Assembly (NCBI RefSeq): GCF_021648825.1
Contig: NZ_JAKJHS010000004.1
Span: 62,001 to 126,000 of the forward strand
DNA from: Rhizobium halophilum
GTDB taxonomy: Bacteria > Pseudomonadota > Alphaproteobacteria > Rhizobiales > Rhizobiaceae
Direction of reading: 5' to 3'
DNA: 64,000 bases
The position numbers were made by a program, and so were the translations under genes. The number at the start of each line of letters is the position of its first letter. Position 1 is the first letter of the stretch. Shown here piece after piece: positions 40,219-50,140 of the stretch. The notes under the pieces were generated by a model that worked only from the letters and a program-made list of their open reading frames with translations, was not told where the DNA came from and ran no database searches.

Positions 40219-41211
40219 ATGGCAAAATTCGACGTCCTCACGGTCGGAAATGCGATCGTCGATATCATTGCACGCTGCGAAGACAGCTTTCTCAGCGACA
40301 ACGAGATCATCAAGGGGGCTATGAACCTGATCGATGCCGATCGGGCGGAATTGCTGTATACGAAAATGGGGCCCGCCGTGGAAGCTTCCGGGGGGTCCGC
40401 CGGCAACACGGCGGCGGGGATCGCCGGCCTGGGTGGCAAGGCTGCCTATTTCGGCAAGGTTGCCGAGGACCAACTTGGGGTGATCTTTCAGCACGACATC
40501 CGGGCGCAGGGCGTCCACTACGTAACCAAACCTCAGGGATCAAATCCGCCGACCGCGCGCTCCATGATTTTCGTCACTCCGGACGGCGAGCGTTCGATGA
40601 ACACCTATCTCGGCGCCTGCGTCGAACTGGGTCCGGAAGATGTAGAGCCCCAGGTGGTCGCTGATTCGGCTGTAACCTACTTCGAAGGCTATCTTTGGGA
40701 TCCGCCGCGGGCGAAGGAGGCGATCCTCGACTGCGCCCGCATTGCGCATGAGCATGGGCGTGAAGTCTCCATGACGCTCTCCGATCCTTTCTGTGTCGGT
40801 AGATATCGGGCGGAATTTCTAGATCTGATGCGGTCGGGAACGGTGGACATCGTGTTCGCCAACAAGCAGGAGGCACTGTCGCTCTACGAAACGGAAGACT
40901 TCGAACTGGCGCTGACGAGCATTGCCAAGGACTGCAAGCTGGCGGCAGTCACCCTGAGTGAAGAGGGCGCCATCCTCCTGCGTGGCAACGAGCGCGTGAA
41001 GATCGATGCCTATTCCGTCCCGGATGTGGTCGACACCACCGGTGCCGGTGACCTTTTCGCTGCCGGTTTCCTTTATGGCTACACGCACGGCCGTTCACTC
41101 GCCGACTGCGGTAAGCTCGGCTGCCTTGCTGCGGCCATCGTCATTCAGCAGATCGGGCCTCGACCCATGGAGTCGCTCAATGCTGCGGCGGTTCGGGAAG
41201 GGTTGCTTTAA
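40219..41211 (+). CDS. PfkB-family sugar/adenosine kinase
   Basis: A 330-residue ribokinase-fold protein. VGNAIVDIIARCEDSFLSD opens the fold, ASGGSAGNTAAGIAGLGG is the sugar-binding loop, and the catalytic DTTGAGDLFAAGFLYGYTHG holds the Asp base and anion hole. The rhizobial proteins of this length are usually annotated adenosine kinase, the closest fit. AGGGGC lies before the ATG. Its stop lies 6 bp from that of a convergent SH3 gene. Confidence 0.9.
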   Translation: MAKFDVLTVGNAIVDIIARCEDSFLSDNEIIKGAMNLIDADRAELLYTKMGPAVEASGGSAGNTAAGIAGLGGKAAYFGKVAEDQLGVIFQHDIRAQGVHYVTKPQGSNPPTARSMIFVTPDGERSMNTYLGACVELGPEDVEPQVVADSAVTYFEGYLWDPPRAKEAILDCARIAHEHGREVSMTLSDPFCVGRYRAEFLDLMRSGTVDIVFANKQEALSLYETEDFELALTSIAKDCKLAAVTLSEEGAILLRGNERVKIDAYSVPDVVDTTGAGDLFAAGFLYGYTHGRSLADCGKLGCLAAAIVIQQIGPRPMESLNAAAVREGLL

Positions 41212-41217
41212 GGCGGC

Positions 41218-41760
41218 CTATTTGAAAGCCTCGCCAGGATAGGCACCCCAGATCTCGGCTTGGCTGACCCAGCCTTCGGCGCCCTCGACCATGGCATGGC
41301 ACCAGTCGCCGTTGCATTCGTTCATCGTAATGACGACGCCCGGCTGGAGCTTTGCGACGATCGCCGATGTACTCTGAGGGTCGCGCCGCATGTTGACGAA
41401 GACTTCGCCGTCCTTGCCGCGCATCCACGGCGCGGCAACGGCGGTTCGTTCCCCCGAGAGGAGGGCTTGGTTGACCCAGCCTTCCGTGCCGTCCGCGTCA
41501 CGCACTCGACGCCAGTTATCGTACTCCTGGATGATCTCCATCGGCGTGCCGGATTTCAGGTACATCCACGCGACGGGATAATCTGTGCTTGGCCCGATGC
41601 GGATGTTTACGCGCTTCGATTTGAGACTGACGAACCGTGGAAGCGGGAGGCCGCTCGCCCCTTTTCCCGCGCCTTGGGCGAGTGATATGGAAGGATAAGT
41701 GGTCGAGACGCTCAGAGCGATGGTCACGGCGGCTAAGATTGGGAGGATGACGCTACGCAT
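41218..41760 (-). CDS. Secreted SH3-domain protein
   Basis: A 180-residue protein with a signal peptide (ILAAVTIALSVSTTYPSISLAQG) and two bacterial SH3 repeats: SKRVNIRIGPSTDYPVAW with WRRVRDADGTEGWVNQALL, and EVFVNMRRDPQSTSAIVAKL with GDWCHAMVEGAEGWV. Such repeats bind cell wall or stabilise periplasmic enzymes; partners are unknown. Confidence 0.9.
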   Translation of the reverse strand: MRSVILPILAAVTIALSVSTTYPSISLAQGAGKGASGLPLPRFVSLKSKRVNIRIGPSTDYPVAWMYLKSGTPMEIIQEYDNWRRVRDADGTEGWVNQALLSGERTAVAAPWMRGKDGEVFVNMRRDPQSTSAIVAKLQPGVVITMNECNGDWCHAMVEGAEGWVSQAEIWGAYPGEAFK

Positions 41761-41937
41761 GCTTGCCGTTCCAAACTATATCGAACCGGTTTCACCGGTC
41801 ATTGGATCGCGTGAGGGCGCAGCCGAGACAAGCGCCTCCGGAGAGGTTTTGTTTGTCTTCGCTGACGGGTCTGGTAGAAACGCCCTGAATGCGCTGATTA
41901 TCGCGCGACTTGGTTAAGGACCTCTGAATACGCCGCC

Positions 41938-42942
41938 ATGACAGCCAGGATGAAACCCAAGGTCTATATCACGCGCAAGCTGCCGGAAGCCGTGGAGACT
42001 CGCATGCGCGAGCTTTTCGACGCGGAGCTCAATATCGATGACCGCCCCCGCGATCGCATTGAACTGGCCGCGGCCATGAAGGCGGCAGACGTGCTTGTTC
42101 CGACCGTTACGGATCGGATCGACGAGGCCTTGATCGCCGAGGCCGGCGACAATCTCAAGCTGATCGCGAGCTTTTCCAACGGAACGGATCACATTGATAT
42201 CGAGGCGGCGGCAAAGAAGGGCATAACAGTCACCAACACACCCAATGTACTCACCGAAGACACCGCCGACATGACGATGGCGCTGATCCTCGCGGTGTCC
42301 CGGCGATTGACGGAGGGTGCGCGAATCCTGACGGATCAGCCGGGCGACTGGGCTGGATGGTCGCCGACATGGATGCTCGGCCGTCGGATCTGGGGAAAGC
42401 GGATCGGCATTGTTGGGATGGGCAGGATCGGCACAGCGGTCGCCCGTCGCGCCAAGGCCTTTGGGCTCTCCATACACTATCACAACCGCAAGCGCGTGCA
42501 GACCTCGACGGAAGAGGAACTCGAGGCCACCTACTGGGACAGTCTCGATCAGATGCTGGCGCGCGTGGATGTCGTTTCGGTCAACTGCCCCTCCACGCCG
42601 GCGACCTTCCACCTTCTTTCTGCGCGTCGCCTGGCGCTGATGCAGCCATCGGCAATTATTGTTAATACCGCGCGCGGCGACATCATTGACGAGGCGGCAA
42701 TGATCCAGTTGCTGCGTGATGGTAAGATCGCCGGGGCGGGTCTGGACGTCTACCAGAACGAGCCAGCGATCAACCCGAAGCTGGTCAAGCTGGCGGACCA
42801 AGGTCGCGTGGTTCTCTTGCCCCACATGGGTTCGGCGACCATTGAAGGACGGATCGACATGGGTGACAAGGTCATCATCAATATTCGCACCTTCTTTGAT
42901 GGCCATCGTCCGCCGAACCGCGTCTTGCCTGGCAGGCTTTAG
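41938..42942 (+). CDS. D-2-hydroxyacid dehydrogenase (glyoxylate/hydroxypyruvate reductase type)
   Basis: A 334-residue NAD(P)-dependent oxidoreductase. The Rossmann loop is GIVGMGRIGTAVARRA, Arg is in NTARGDIIDE, Glu in VYQNEPAINPKL, and the catalytic His in LPHMGSATIEGR, the Arg-Glu-His triad. A plausible substrate is glyoxylate or hydroxypyruvate. The ATG at 41938 is used; a second at 41950 is possible. The stop overlaps that of the convergent GNAT gene by three bases. Confidence 0.92.
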   Translation: MTARMKPKVYITRKLPEAVETRMRELFDAELNIDDRPRDRIELAAAMKAADVLVPTVTDRIDEALIAEAGDNLKLIASFSNGTDHIDIEAAAKKGITVTNTPNVLTEDTADMTMALILAVSRRLTEGARILTDQPGDWAGWSPTWMLGRRIWGKRIGIVGMGRIGTAVARRAKAFGLSIHYHNRKRVQTSTEEELEATYWDSLDQMLARVDVVSVNCPSTPATFHLLSARRLALMQPSAIIVNTARGDIIDEAAMIQLLRDGKIAGAGLDVYQNEPAINPKLVKLADQGRVVLLPHMGSATIEGRIDMGDKVIINIRTFFDGHRPPNRVLPGRL

Positions 42943-43451
42943 CGAGCTTCGGTCGGCTCTGCGGCTTTGGACGCCTGTGGCCCAAGCTTCTTCACCATCT
43001 CGATGAACGTCGTACGGTCATAGCCGGGGTGAGACTTTTCCGCCGTCTGGATGAAGCCCCAACGCCCGAAGGTGGCGTGATTTGCCGCAAGTTCGATGCG
43101 CGTCTCAAGTCTGAGGCTTTGGCAGCCGAGATCGAGCGCCATGGCTTCGAGTGCTTCCATCAATCGACGACCGATGCCTTTGCCTTGCGCCTCAGGCAGG
43201 ACGGCTAGCTTGCCGATGTAGAGAGAGTGAAACGGCTCGAGCCTGCAGAAGACGCAGCCTGTGAGCCTGTCCCGATCCAGCGCTATCGTGCAGATCTCGC
43301 TCCTTACCTTTTCCTCCAGGGAAAGCCGGGTAAGCCACGTTGCGGAGGAAGGCGGGTCAATGATGCCGTCCATGTAGCCGAACGAAGCCTTGATGAGAGC
43401 GAGAAGCTCATCCCAACGGTCAAAGTCGCGGTCGATTCGACAGATGTGCAC
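42939..43451 (-). CDS. GNAT-family acetyltransferase
   Basis: A 170-residue N-acyltransferase. The acetyl-CoA loop is VLPEAQGKGIGRRLMEALE, with LYIGKLAV before it and NHATFGRWGFIQTAE after it. The GTG start shares one base with the TAG stop of moeB (43451), so translation is coupled. The substrate is unknown. Confidence 0.88.
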   Translation of the reverse strand: MHICRIDRDFDRWDELLALIKASFGYMDGIIDPPSSATWLTRLSLEEKVRSEICTIALDRDRLTGCVFCRLEPFHSLYIGKLAVLPEAQGKGIGRRLMEALEAMALDLGCQSLRLETRIELAANHATFGRWGFIQTAEKSHPGYDRTTFIEMVKKLGPQASKAAEPTEAR

Positions 43452-44218
43452 TACACGCTCGCCGTTTCTGCGGTGCGTCGCTTATAGCGGATCGTATCGA
43501 ATTTGGCCGTAAGGGCATCATAAAGCAGGAGGCGCCCTACCAGAGGCTCACCTGTGCCCGTGATGAGCTTTATTGCTTCCATGGCCATAAGGGTGCCGAT
43601 CACTCCAGTAAGTGCGCCAATGATGCCGGCTTCGGCGCAAGACGGGATCAGTCCCTGCGGCGGCCGCTCGGGAAACAAGTCGCGATAGCCCGGATTTGCC
43701 ACGCCATCAGCGGAGGCCGTGTAAGGCATCAACACGGTGAGAGAGCCGTCGAAACGTCCCACCGCCCCCGTCACCAGGGGAATCCCAGCCTTCTCCGCTG
43801 AATCAGCGGCGTCATAACGCGTATCGAAATTGTCAGATCCGTCGAGAAGGAGATCGAAGAGCTGGAGGTGCGAACTGGCCCAGGCGGGGGAGAAACGCTC
43901 TTCGTATTCCAGCACCCGAACAGTGGGGTTAAGCCGGGTGATGGACGCTCTTGCGCTGGCGGTCTTGGCGGCCCCCACGGCGCCAGTGTCGTGGATGACC
44001 TGGCGTTGCAGGTTCGACAGCGAGACAACGTCGTCATCGATCATGCCGATGGTCCCGACGCCAGCGGCTGCAAGGTATTGTAGAACCGGAGAGCCGAGCC
44101 CGCCTACACCGACCACCAGCACGCGGGCGTTCTTGAGGCGCTGCTGACCGAAACCTCCGATTTCGGGAAGCATGATGTGGCGGCGATAGCGTTCGACTTC
44201 CTCTGACGTGAGCTCCAT
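43451..44218 (-). CDS. moeB: MoeB/ThiF-type E1 adenylyltransferase
   Basis: A 255-residue enzyme that adenylates the C-terminus of MoaD or ThiS. The ATP loop is VVGVGGLGSPVLQYLAAAGV; the SNLQRQV motif and catalytic Cys region PSCAEAGIIG are present. The structural Zn cysteines seen in E. coli MoeB are absent: the expected CxxC before LFPE is GYRD, and the C-terminus lacks the second pair. MoaD/MoaE are not nearby. It lies downstream of recF. Confidence 0.9.
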   Translation of the reverse strand: MELTSEEVERYRRHIMLPEIGGFGQQRLKNARVLVVGVGGLGSPVLQYLAAAGVGTIGMIDDDVVSLSNLQRQVIHDTGAVGAAKTASARASITRLNPTVRVLEYEERFSPAWASSHLQLFDLLLDGSDNFDTRYDAADSAEKAGIPLVTGAVGRFDGSLTVLMPYTASADGVANPGYRDLFPERPPQGLIPSCAEAGIIGALTGVIGTLMAMEAIKLITGTGEPLVGRLLLYDALTAKFDTIRYKRRTAETASV

Positions 44219-44259
44219 TCTTCAACACTACCAGCCGTTCCAGCCGCAGAAAAGCGAGT

Positions 44260-45381
44260 TTAATTGCGGATGCTGCCGCCCCCAACGGTGAAGAACTGCG
44301 CCCGGTCGCCAAGCGCTGCGAACATGGAATTGTCGGTGCCGGTCATGAACGATTGACCGCCGAGCTCGTGGATCAGGTTAAACAGCGCGGCGCGGCGTCC
44401 CTCGTCAAGATGCGCGGCAATTTCGTCCAGAAGAAGAATTGGGGCGAAGCCGGTCATCGTAGCCGTCAGTCGCGCATGCGCGAGCACCAGCCCGATCAAT
44501 AGGGCTTTCTGCTCCCCGGTGGAACAGCGTCCTGCATCCATGTCTTTCTCCCGGTGGCGAACCAGAAGGTCGCTTCGGTGTGGCCCGTCCAGCGTGCGTC
44601 CTGCAGCAGCATCGCGGCTCCGGTTTTCGCGCAGCATGTTCAGATAAAGGTCCTCGAGATCTGCTGCCGGCTGGTCCGCCACCTCATCGAGGTAGCCGTC
44701 CAGCGCAAGGACAGGGGAGGGAAACGGCGTCTGCTCCGAGGTTGCCGATAGTGTGCGCAAGAGGCCTAGCATCTCCTGCCGAGCGGAAGCCATCGCAACG
44801 CCAAGACCTGCCATCTGTGCTTCGATGGCGGAAAGCCAATCCGGATCGAACCGTCCTTCAGACAGAAGGCGGTTGCGACTTCGCATGGCACGCTCGAAGT
44901 CGCTCGCGCGCCGTCCGTGGCCGGGATCGATTGAAAGGACCAGCCTGTCGAGGAAGCGCCGTCGATCCGCCGATGGGCCGGTAAACAGCCCGTCCATGGC
45001 AGGCGTCAGCCACAGCACGCTCAGATGGTCGGTCAGTTCCTCGGTAGACTTCGCGGGCGTGCCGTTGATGCGCAGGCGCCGGGTTGAAACTTCGCCTTCA
45101 CCGTCGATGCCCGTTCCCAAGGCGACCTCACCGTCCATTCCTTCCACTTTGGCGAAAACGGAGAACCCGCCTTCGGCGCCCACGCGAGTAACATCGGCAA
45201 GAACTGCACGGCGAAGACCACGACCGGGGGAAAGGAAGGAGACGGCCTCCATGAGGTTGGTTTTGCCAGCCCCGTTTTCTCCCGTGAGCACGACATGGCG
45301 CTCGTCAAGCGACAAGGCTGCCTCCGCATAATTGCGGAAGTCGTTAAGTTTCAACTGCGAGAGAAAGGTCTTCTGAGCCAT
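44260..45381 (-). CDS. recF: DNA replication and repair protein RecF
   Basis: A 373-residue SMC-like ATPase for gap repair. Walker A is LTGENGAGKTNLMEAVSFL, the signature-type helix is DAGRCSTGEQKALLIG, and Walker B is ILLLDEIAAHLDEG. It partners with RecR (encoded here 13 kb away). Not next to dnaN/gyrB; instead moeB follows, 41 bp downstream. Confidence 0.96.
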   Translation of the reverse strand: MAQKTFLSQLKLNDFRNYAEAALSLDERHVVLTGENGAGKTNLMEAVSFLSPGRGLRRAVLADVTRVGAEGGFSVFAKVEGMDGEVALGTGIDGEGEVSTRRLRINGTPAKSTEELTDHLSVLWLTPAMDGLFTGPSADRRRFLDRLVLSIDPGHGRRASDFERAMRSRNRLLSEGRFDPDWLSAIEAQMAGLGVAMASARQEMLGLLRTLSATSEQTPFPSPVLALDGYLDEVADQPAADLEDLYLNMLRENRSRDAAAGRTLDGPHRSDLLVRHREKDMDAGRCSTGEQKALLIGLVLAHARLTATMTGFAPILLLDEIAAHLDEGRRAALFNLIHELGGQSFMTGTDNSMFAALGDRAQFFTVGGGSIRN

Positions 45382-45563
45382 GGCCTTGCGTTCGTTCGTT
45401 GGTTGGAGCTACGGGGTATCCCGACGGATGGCAAGCGACTCCTTTCGAGATCAATTCACTCCGGTATCGCGGCGTTCAGGAACTCTCGATGATCTTCCGA
45501 GTTACAAGCGCGACATCGCTGCGACAAACTGGAACGGGCGCTGTGTCTGTCAGGAGGCTCCTC

Positions 45564-45848
45564 ATGCTGTTGGATGACGATATGACACCGGAAGAAGCAC
45601 AGCGGGACCACCGTGAGATGCTGTGGTTTCTGGGGGTAAATGCTGCCTTCGGAATGGGACTTGGCGTCTTCATCTCAGCAGTTCTGTTCTGGTTCAACCT
45701 CTACGGGCTTGGCACCCATATACTGCGTTCAAAGATCCCCCTTCTGTCCTTCGGGATGATCGCTTTCCCGCTTGCGCTCACCTTCGGCGGTGCGGTAACT
45801 GCCTCTGCGATCATGCTGATGCCGTACACCCGCAAGAAGCATCACTGA
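45564..45848 (+). CDS. Small membrane protein, two helices, function unknown
   Basis: A 94-residue protein starting MLLDDDMTPEEAQRDHREM. Two hydrophobic helices: about residues 25-44 (NAAFGMGLGVFISAVLFWFN) and 62-80 (FGMIAFPLALTFGGAVTASA). AGGAGG before the ATG is an excellent ribosome site. The short basic tail RKKHH suggests a cytoplasmic end. It precedes slyX by 30 bp. I recognise no family. Confidence 0.8.
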   Translation: MLLDDDMTPEEAQRDHREMLWFLGVNAAFGMGLGVFISAVLFWFNLYGLGTHILRSKIPLLSFGMIAFPLALTFGGAVTASAIMLMPYTRKKHH

Positions 45849-45878
45849 CCGCGTCTTAAGACGGATCAAGGATCTACG

Positions 45879-46088
45879 GTGCCAGAGTTCGACGAACGGA
45901 TCATTCACCTCGAGGAGCTTGCTGCCTATCAGGCCAAGGTGATCGAGGAACTTTCCGACCAGATCGCAGAGCAGTGGAAGCTGGTCGAGCAGACGCGGGC
46001 GAAGCTGGACCGGCTGACGGAGCGCTTCTTGACGTTGGAAGAAAGCTCGTTGGATGCGCCCCCGATCACCAAGCCACCGCATTACTGA
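45879..46088 (+). CDS. slyX: SlyX-family protein
   Basis: A 69-residue coiled-coil protein: FDERIIHLEELAAYQAKVIE and WKLVEQTRAKLDRLTERFLT show heptads, and PPITKPPHY is the family tail. GTG start after AAGGA. The function of SlyX is poorly known; it sits behind a small membrane protein and may be co-transcribed. Confidence 0.88.
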   Translation: MPEFDERIIHLEELAAYQAKVIEELSDQIAEQWKLVEQTRAKLDRLTERFLTLEESSLDAPPITKPPHY

Positions 46089-46180
46089 TCTGAGCGCCAC
46101 CCGCTTGATAGACATCAATCTGCCTTCGGACATCGCGTGCTAGAAGCCGGTCGGAGCTTTTCACCAGAAGTTGCGGCGCA

Positions 46181-46765
46181 ATGCATTTTTTCCATTTCGT
46201 AGGGGCTGTTCTGCTTCTGCTTCTCACCCCCGGGCCGACAAACACGTTGATGATGCTGGCAGGCTACTCCAGCGGCTGGCGCGGCTCCGCAGGTCTGATC
46301 GCCGCCGAACTCGGTGGCTATCTCGCGATCATCATCCCAACCGGCATGGTGGCTGCACCGGTCTTTCTGGCGTATCCGCAGGCATCGCTATGGATGAAAG
46401 GCTTGGCTGCCGCTTGGGTCCTTTTCCTCAGTTGGCGGCTCTGGCGCTCTTCCCACTCCGCCAAGGCACCAGAAGAGACTATCGGCGCTCGAACCATCTT
46501 CATGACGACTCTGCTCAATCCCAAGGCGCCGATCATCGCCTTGGTCCTCTTGCCGCAGGGTTCTGCTCATGAAGTGCTTCCGTGGCTTCTGGGCTTTTCT
46601 CTTTTGGTGGTGCTGGCGGCAAACCTATGGCTGGCAGTCGGTTCCCTTGTTGCTAACGGAAGCGGAAAACTCATCACGCCTCCCGCCATGCGGAAATGTG
46701 CGGCAGCCGGACTTCTTGGTTTTGCTGTGCTGCTTGCCGGACCATCCGTCCACGCGATGGGCTGA
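46181..46765 (+). CDS. LysE-family amino acid exporter
   Basis: A 194-residue membrane protein with about six helices, beginning HFFHFVGAVLLLLLTPGPTNTLM, where the TPGP motif near residue 17 marks LysE/RhtB transporters. A second block is TLLNPKAPIIALVLLPQG. It likely exports an amino acid or related metabolite. A terminator follows at 46784-46815. Confidence 0.88.
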   Translation: MHFFHFVGAVLLLLLTPGPTNTLMMLAGYSSGWRGSAGLIAAELGGYLAIIIPTGMVAAPVFLAYPQASLWMKGLAAAWVLFLSWRLWRSSHSAKAPEETIGARTIFMTTLLNPKAPIIALVLLPQGSAHEVLPWLLGFSLLVVLAANLWLAVGSLVANGSGKLITPPAMRKCAAAGLLGFAVLLAGPSVHAMG

Positions 46766-46783
46766 TCGCCCGGGCCGAAAAAG

Positions 46784-46815
46784 AAAGAGCAGCGGAGTGG
46801 TCGCTGCTCTTTTTG
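46784..46815. terminator. Bidirectional terminator between the LysE gene and dnaJ
   Basis: AAAGAGCAGCG and CGCTGCTCTTT form an 11-bp stem (46784-46812) followed by TTG on the plus strand; the minus-strand reading ends in TTTCTTTTTCGG. It separates the convergent LysE gene and dnaJ. Confidence 0.85.
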
Positions 46816-46861
46816 AAAATGGCTGATGAAGCAGCCTGTCTGTTCGCGGAGATCGCACCCG

Positions 46862-47992
46862 TTATCCTTCGAAGAATTCCTTCATACGGGCAAAGAAGCC
46901 AGTGGACTCCGGATTGTTCTCTTTTGACGATATCTCCTCAAACTCCTGAAGCAGTTCCCGTTGGCGCTTTGTCAGCTTCTGCGGCGTCTCAATCTGGATC
47001 TGGATGTAGAGATCACCCGTCTGCGACGAGCGCAGCACCGGCATTCCCTTGCCCTTGAGGCGGAACTGCTTTCCTGGCTGTGTCCCTTCGGGCACCGTCA
47101 CCCGCGACTTGGTTCCATCGAGCGTCCCGACGTCGAAGGTGCCGCCCAGTGCCGCGGTCGTCATGGATATCGGTACGGTACAGAACAAATCGGCGCCGTC
47201 GCGCTGGAAGAACTGGTGTGGTTTGACCGATAGGAAGATGTAGAGATCTCCAGTAGGCCCGCCGCGCATGCCAGCCTCGCCTTCGCCCTGCAGTCGGATC
47301 CGCGTACCGTCCTCGATGCCTGCGGGGATATTAACGGAGAGGGAGCGCTCCTCGGAAATGCGCCCTTGCCCGTGGCACTTCGTGCAGGGATCGGTAATCG
47401 TCTGGCCACGACCGTGACAGGTCGGACAGGTCCGCTCTACGGAAAAGAAGCCCTGGCTTGCCCGCACCCGGCCGGAGCCGTGGCAGGTGCCGCAGGTCTT
47501 CGGCTGTGTTCCGGGCTTGGCACCCGAACCGGAGCAGACATCGCAAGTGATCGAGGTTGGGACCCGGATCTGGGCCGTCTTGCCTGCGTAGGCTTCCTCG
47601 AGAGTGATCTCCATGTTGTAGCGGAGGTCTGCGCCCCGTTCACGGCCACTCGAAGACCGCCGGGCACGCCCACCACCCATCATTTCGCCGAATATGTCTT
47701 CGAAAATATCCGAGAACCCGCCAGCGCCTGCTGCGCCAAACCCACCGCCGGCGCCCATTCCGCCGGCTTCGAAGGCTGCGTGGCCGAAGCGATCATAGGC
47801 GGCCCGCTTTTGCGGATCCTTCAACGTCTCATAGGCCTCGTTGAGTTCCTTGAACTTCTTCTCGGCCTCTGCATCGCCCGGATTCTTGTCGGGATGATAC
47901 TTCATCGCGAGCTTGCGGAAGGCGCTCTTCAGTTCCTTCTCGTCAGCGGACCGGCCGACACCCAAGGTTTCGTAAAAATCAGCTTTTGCCAT
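46862..47992 (-). CDS. dnaJ: Chaperone protein DnaJ
   Basis: A 376-residue type I J-protein. The J domain has [10 protein letters not shown], followed by a Gly/Phe-rich stretch ([20 protein letters not shown]). The zinc domain has four CxxCxGxG repeats ([32 protein letters not shown]), then the substrate-binding C-terminal domains. It stimulates DnaK ATP hydrolysis. It follows dnaK by 93 bp, with a hairpin in the gap (48017-48044). Confidence 0.98.
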   Translation of the reverse strand: MAKADFYETLGVGRSADEKELKSAFRKLAMKYHPDKNPGDAEAEKKFKELNEAYETLKDPQKRAAYDRFGHAAFEAGGMGAGGGFGAAGAGGFSDIFEDIFGEMMGGGRARRSSSGRERGADLRYNMEITLEEAYAGKTAQIRVPTSITCDVCSGSGAKPGTQPKTCGTCHGSGRVRASQGFFSVERTCPTCHGRGQTITDPCTKCHGQGRISEERSLSVNIPAGIEDGTRIRLQGEGEAGMRGGPTGDLYIFLSVKPHQFFQRDGADLFCTVPISMTTAALGGTFDVGTLDGTKSRVTVPEGTQPGKQFRLKGKGMPVLRSSQTGDLYIQIQIETPQKLTKRQRELLQEFEEISSKENNPESTGFFARMKEFFEG

Positions 47993-48016
47993 GGAGGTAA
48001 CGGCTCCCGAAAGGAT

Positions 48017-48044
48017 TCCGGCTGCACGATGGCAGCCGGATTTT
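48017..48044. terminator. Hairpin between dnaK and dnaJ
   Basis: TCCGGCTGC, 6 nt, GCAGCCGGA, then TTTT on the plus strand. Read with dnaK (minus strand) there is no uridine run, so it is more likely an mRNA-stabilising element at the dnaK 3' end, or a terminator for antisense transcripts, than a stop for the operon. Confidence 0.55.
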
Positions 48045-48085
48045 CTAGTCGACTATCTCGAAAGGCTCGCCAAGGAGGCGATCCC

Positions 48086-49996
48086 TTAGGCCGACTTCTT
48101 GTCGTCCTTGATTTCCTCGTAGTCAGCATCCACGACGCCATCGTCGTCGCTCTTACCGCCCTCGGAACCGTCGGAGCCTTCAGCCTGTTGCGCTTCGTAG
48201 ATCGCCTGGCCCAGCTTCATGGAAACCTCCATGAGCGTCTGGGTCTTGGCCTGGATGTCGTCTGCATCCGGTTCGGAGGCTTCGACGGCCGCCTTCAACG
48301 AAGCGATGGCATCCTCGATCGACTTGCGGTCGGACTCGGAGACCTTGTCGCCGTATTCCTGGAGCGACTTCTCGGTCGAATGGACCAGGCTCTCTGCCTG
48401 ATTCTTCGCCTCGACGCCGGCACGACGCTTCTTGTCTTCCTCGGCGTGCGCCTCGGCATCCTTGACCATCTTCTCGATGTCGGCGTCAGACAGACCGCCA
48501 GAAGCCTGAATGCGGATCTGCTGCTCCTTGCCGGTGCCCTTGTCCTTGGCCGAGACCTGTACGATACCGTTGGCGTCGATGTCGAAGGTCACTTCGATCT
48601 GCGGCACGCCGCGTGGTGCCGGCGGCAGGCCGACGAGGTCGAACTGGCCGAGCAGCTTGTTGTCCGCAGCCATTTCACGCTCGCCCTGCGAAACGCGGAT
48701 CGTCACGGCCGACTGGTTGTCTTCGGCAGTGGAGAAGGTTTGGCTCTTCTTCGTCGGGATCGTCGTGTTGCGGTCGATCAGACGGGTGAAGACGCCACCG
48801 AGCGTTTCGATGCCGAGCGACAGCGGGGTCACGTCGAGCAGAAGGACGTCCTTGACGTCGCCCTGCAGAACGCCGGCCTGGATGGCAGCGCCCATGGCGA
48901 CAACTTCATCCGGGTTAACGCCCTTGTGCGGCTCCTTGCCGAACAACTGCTTCACGACTTCCTGAACCTTTGGCATGCGGCTCATGCCGCCCACCAGAAC
49001 GACTTCGTCGATTTCGCCAGCAGTGACGCCTGCATCCTTGAGTGCTGCCTTGCACGGAGCAACGGTGCGCTGAACGAGATCGTCGACCAGGCTTTCGAAC
49101 TTCGCACGGGTCAGCTTCATCGTCAGGTGCTTCGGGCCGGAAGCGTCCGCCGTGATGAACGGCAGGTTGATTTCCGTCTGCTGCGAGGACGAGAGCTCGA
49201 TCTTGGCTTTTTCGGCAGCTTCCTTGAGGCGCTGCAGGGCAAGCTTGTCGTTCTTCAGGTCGATGCCCTGGTCCTTCTTGAATTCACCGGCCAGGTATTC
49301 GACGAGGCGCATGTCGAAGTCTTCGCCACCGAGGAAGGTGTCGCCGTTGGTCGACTTCACTTCGAAGACGCCATCCCCGATTTCGAGGACGGAGATATCG
49401 AAGGTGCCACCGCCGAGGTCGTAGACGGCGATCGTCTTGCCGTCCTTCTTGTCGAGGCCGTAGGCGAGTGCGGCAGCCGTCGGCTCGTTGATAATGCGGA
49501 GAACTTCAAGGCCAGCAATCTTACCGGCATCCTTGGTTGCCTGGCGCTGGGCGTCGTTGAAGTAGGCAGGAACGGTGATGACCGCCTTCTCGACCTTTTC
49601 GCCGAGATAGGATTCTGCAGTTTCCTTCATCTTCTGAAGGATCATCGCAGAAATCTGTGCAGGCGAATAACCCTTGCCCTGTGCCTTGACCCAGGCATCG
49701 CCATTGTCGCCCTTGGAGATCTCGAACGGAACGAGACCCTTGTCCTTTTCAACGGTGGGATCTTCGTAGCGGCGACCGATCAGGCGCTTGACGGCAAAAA
49801 GAGTATTCGTGGGATTGGTCACGGCCTGGCGCTTTGCCGGCTGGCCGACAAGACGTTCACCATCTTCGGTGAAGGCGACCATGGAAGGGGTCGTGCGAGC
49901 GCCTTCGGCGTTCTCGATGACCTTCGCGTCCTTGCCGTCCATGATGGCGACGCAGGAATTCGTCGTGCCGAGGTCGATGCCGATTACTTTTGCCAT
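48086..49996 (-). CDS. dnaK: Chaperone protein DnaK (Hsp70)
   Basis: A 636-residue Hsp70. The ATPase domain starts [33 protein letters not shown] and [11 protein letters not shown] are the other nucleotide motifs. The linker [15 protein letters not shown] leads into the substrate-binding domain, and the C-terminus ends [14 protein letters not shown]. The ATG at 49996 follows AAAGGAGAG; an upstream ATG at 50041 is excluded by this. A heat-shock-like promoter precedes it. Confidence 0.98.
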   Translation of the reverse strand: MAKVIGIDLGTTNSCVAIMDGKDAKVIENAEGARTTPSMVAFTEDGERLVGQPAKRQAVTNPTNTLFAVKRLIGRRYEDPTVEKDKGLVPFEISKGDNGDAWVKAQGKGYSPAQISAMILQKMKETAESYLGEKVEKAVITVPAYFNDAQRQATKDAGKIAGLEVLRIINEPTAAALAYGLDKKDGKTIAVYDLGGGTFDISVLEIGDGVFEVKSTNGDTFLGGEDFDMRLVEYLAGEFKKDQGIDLKNDKLALQRLKEAAEKAKIELSSSQQTEINLPFITADASGPKHLTMKLTRAKFESLVDDLVQRTVAPCKAALKDAGVTAGEIDEVVLVGGMSRMPKVQEVVKQLFGKEPHKGVNPDEVVAMGAAIQAGVLQGDVKDVLLLDVTPLSLGIETLGGVFTRLIDRNTTIPTKKSQTFSTAEDNQSAVTIRVSQGEREMAADNKLLGQFDLVGLPPAPRGVPQIEVTFDIDANGIVQVSAKDKGTGKEQQIRIQASGGLSDADIEKMVKDAEAHAEEDKKRRAGVEAKNQAESLVHSTEKSLQEYGDKVSESDRKSIEDAIASLKAAVEASEPDADDIQAKTQTLMEVSMKLGQAIYEAQQAEGSDGSEGGKSDDDGVVDADYEEIKDDKKSA

Positions 49997-50107
49997 TTTT
50001 CTCTCTCCTTTAAGCGAACCGTCGGAACCCCGCTCAGGCATTCCGCTGACAGTTCCTCGAATGGGATGGTCTTGTGTATTCCGGCAGCATGCGCTGCGTC
50101 ATGCCGC

Positions 50108-50140
50108 GTATATAAGGAGGGGATTTTTCGACTGCAAGGC
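50108..50140 (-). promoter_or_regulatory. Putative heat-shock (RpoH-type) promoter of dnaK
   Basis: On the minus strand, CTTGCAG (complement of 50132-50138) lies about 15-16 nt before CCTTATATA (complement of 50109-50117). The CTTG-N-CC(T)TAT pattern fits alphaproteobacterial sigma-32-type promoters, and the AT-rich -10 may also allow the housekeeping factor. Confidence 0.55.

Noticed and set aside
41699..41917. 72-codon plus-strand frame between the SH3 gene and the dehydrogenase.
   Set aside because: Overlaps the SH3 gene signal peptide on the other strand, no ribosome site and no recognisable fold.
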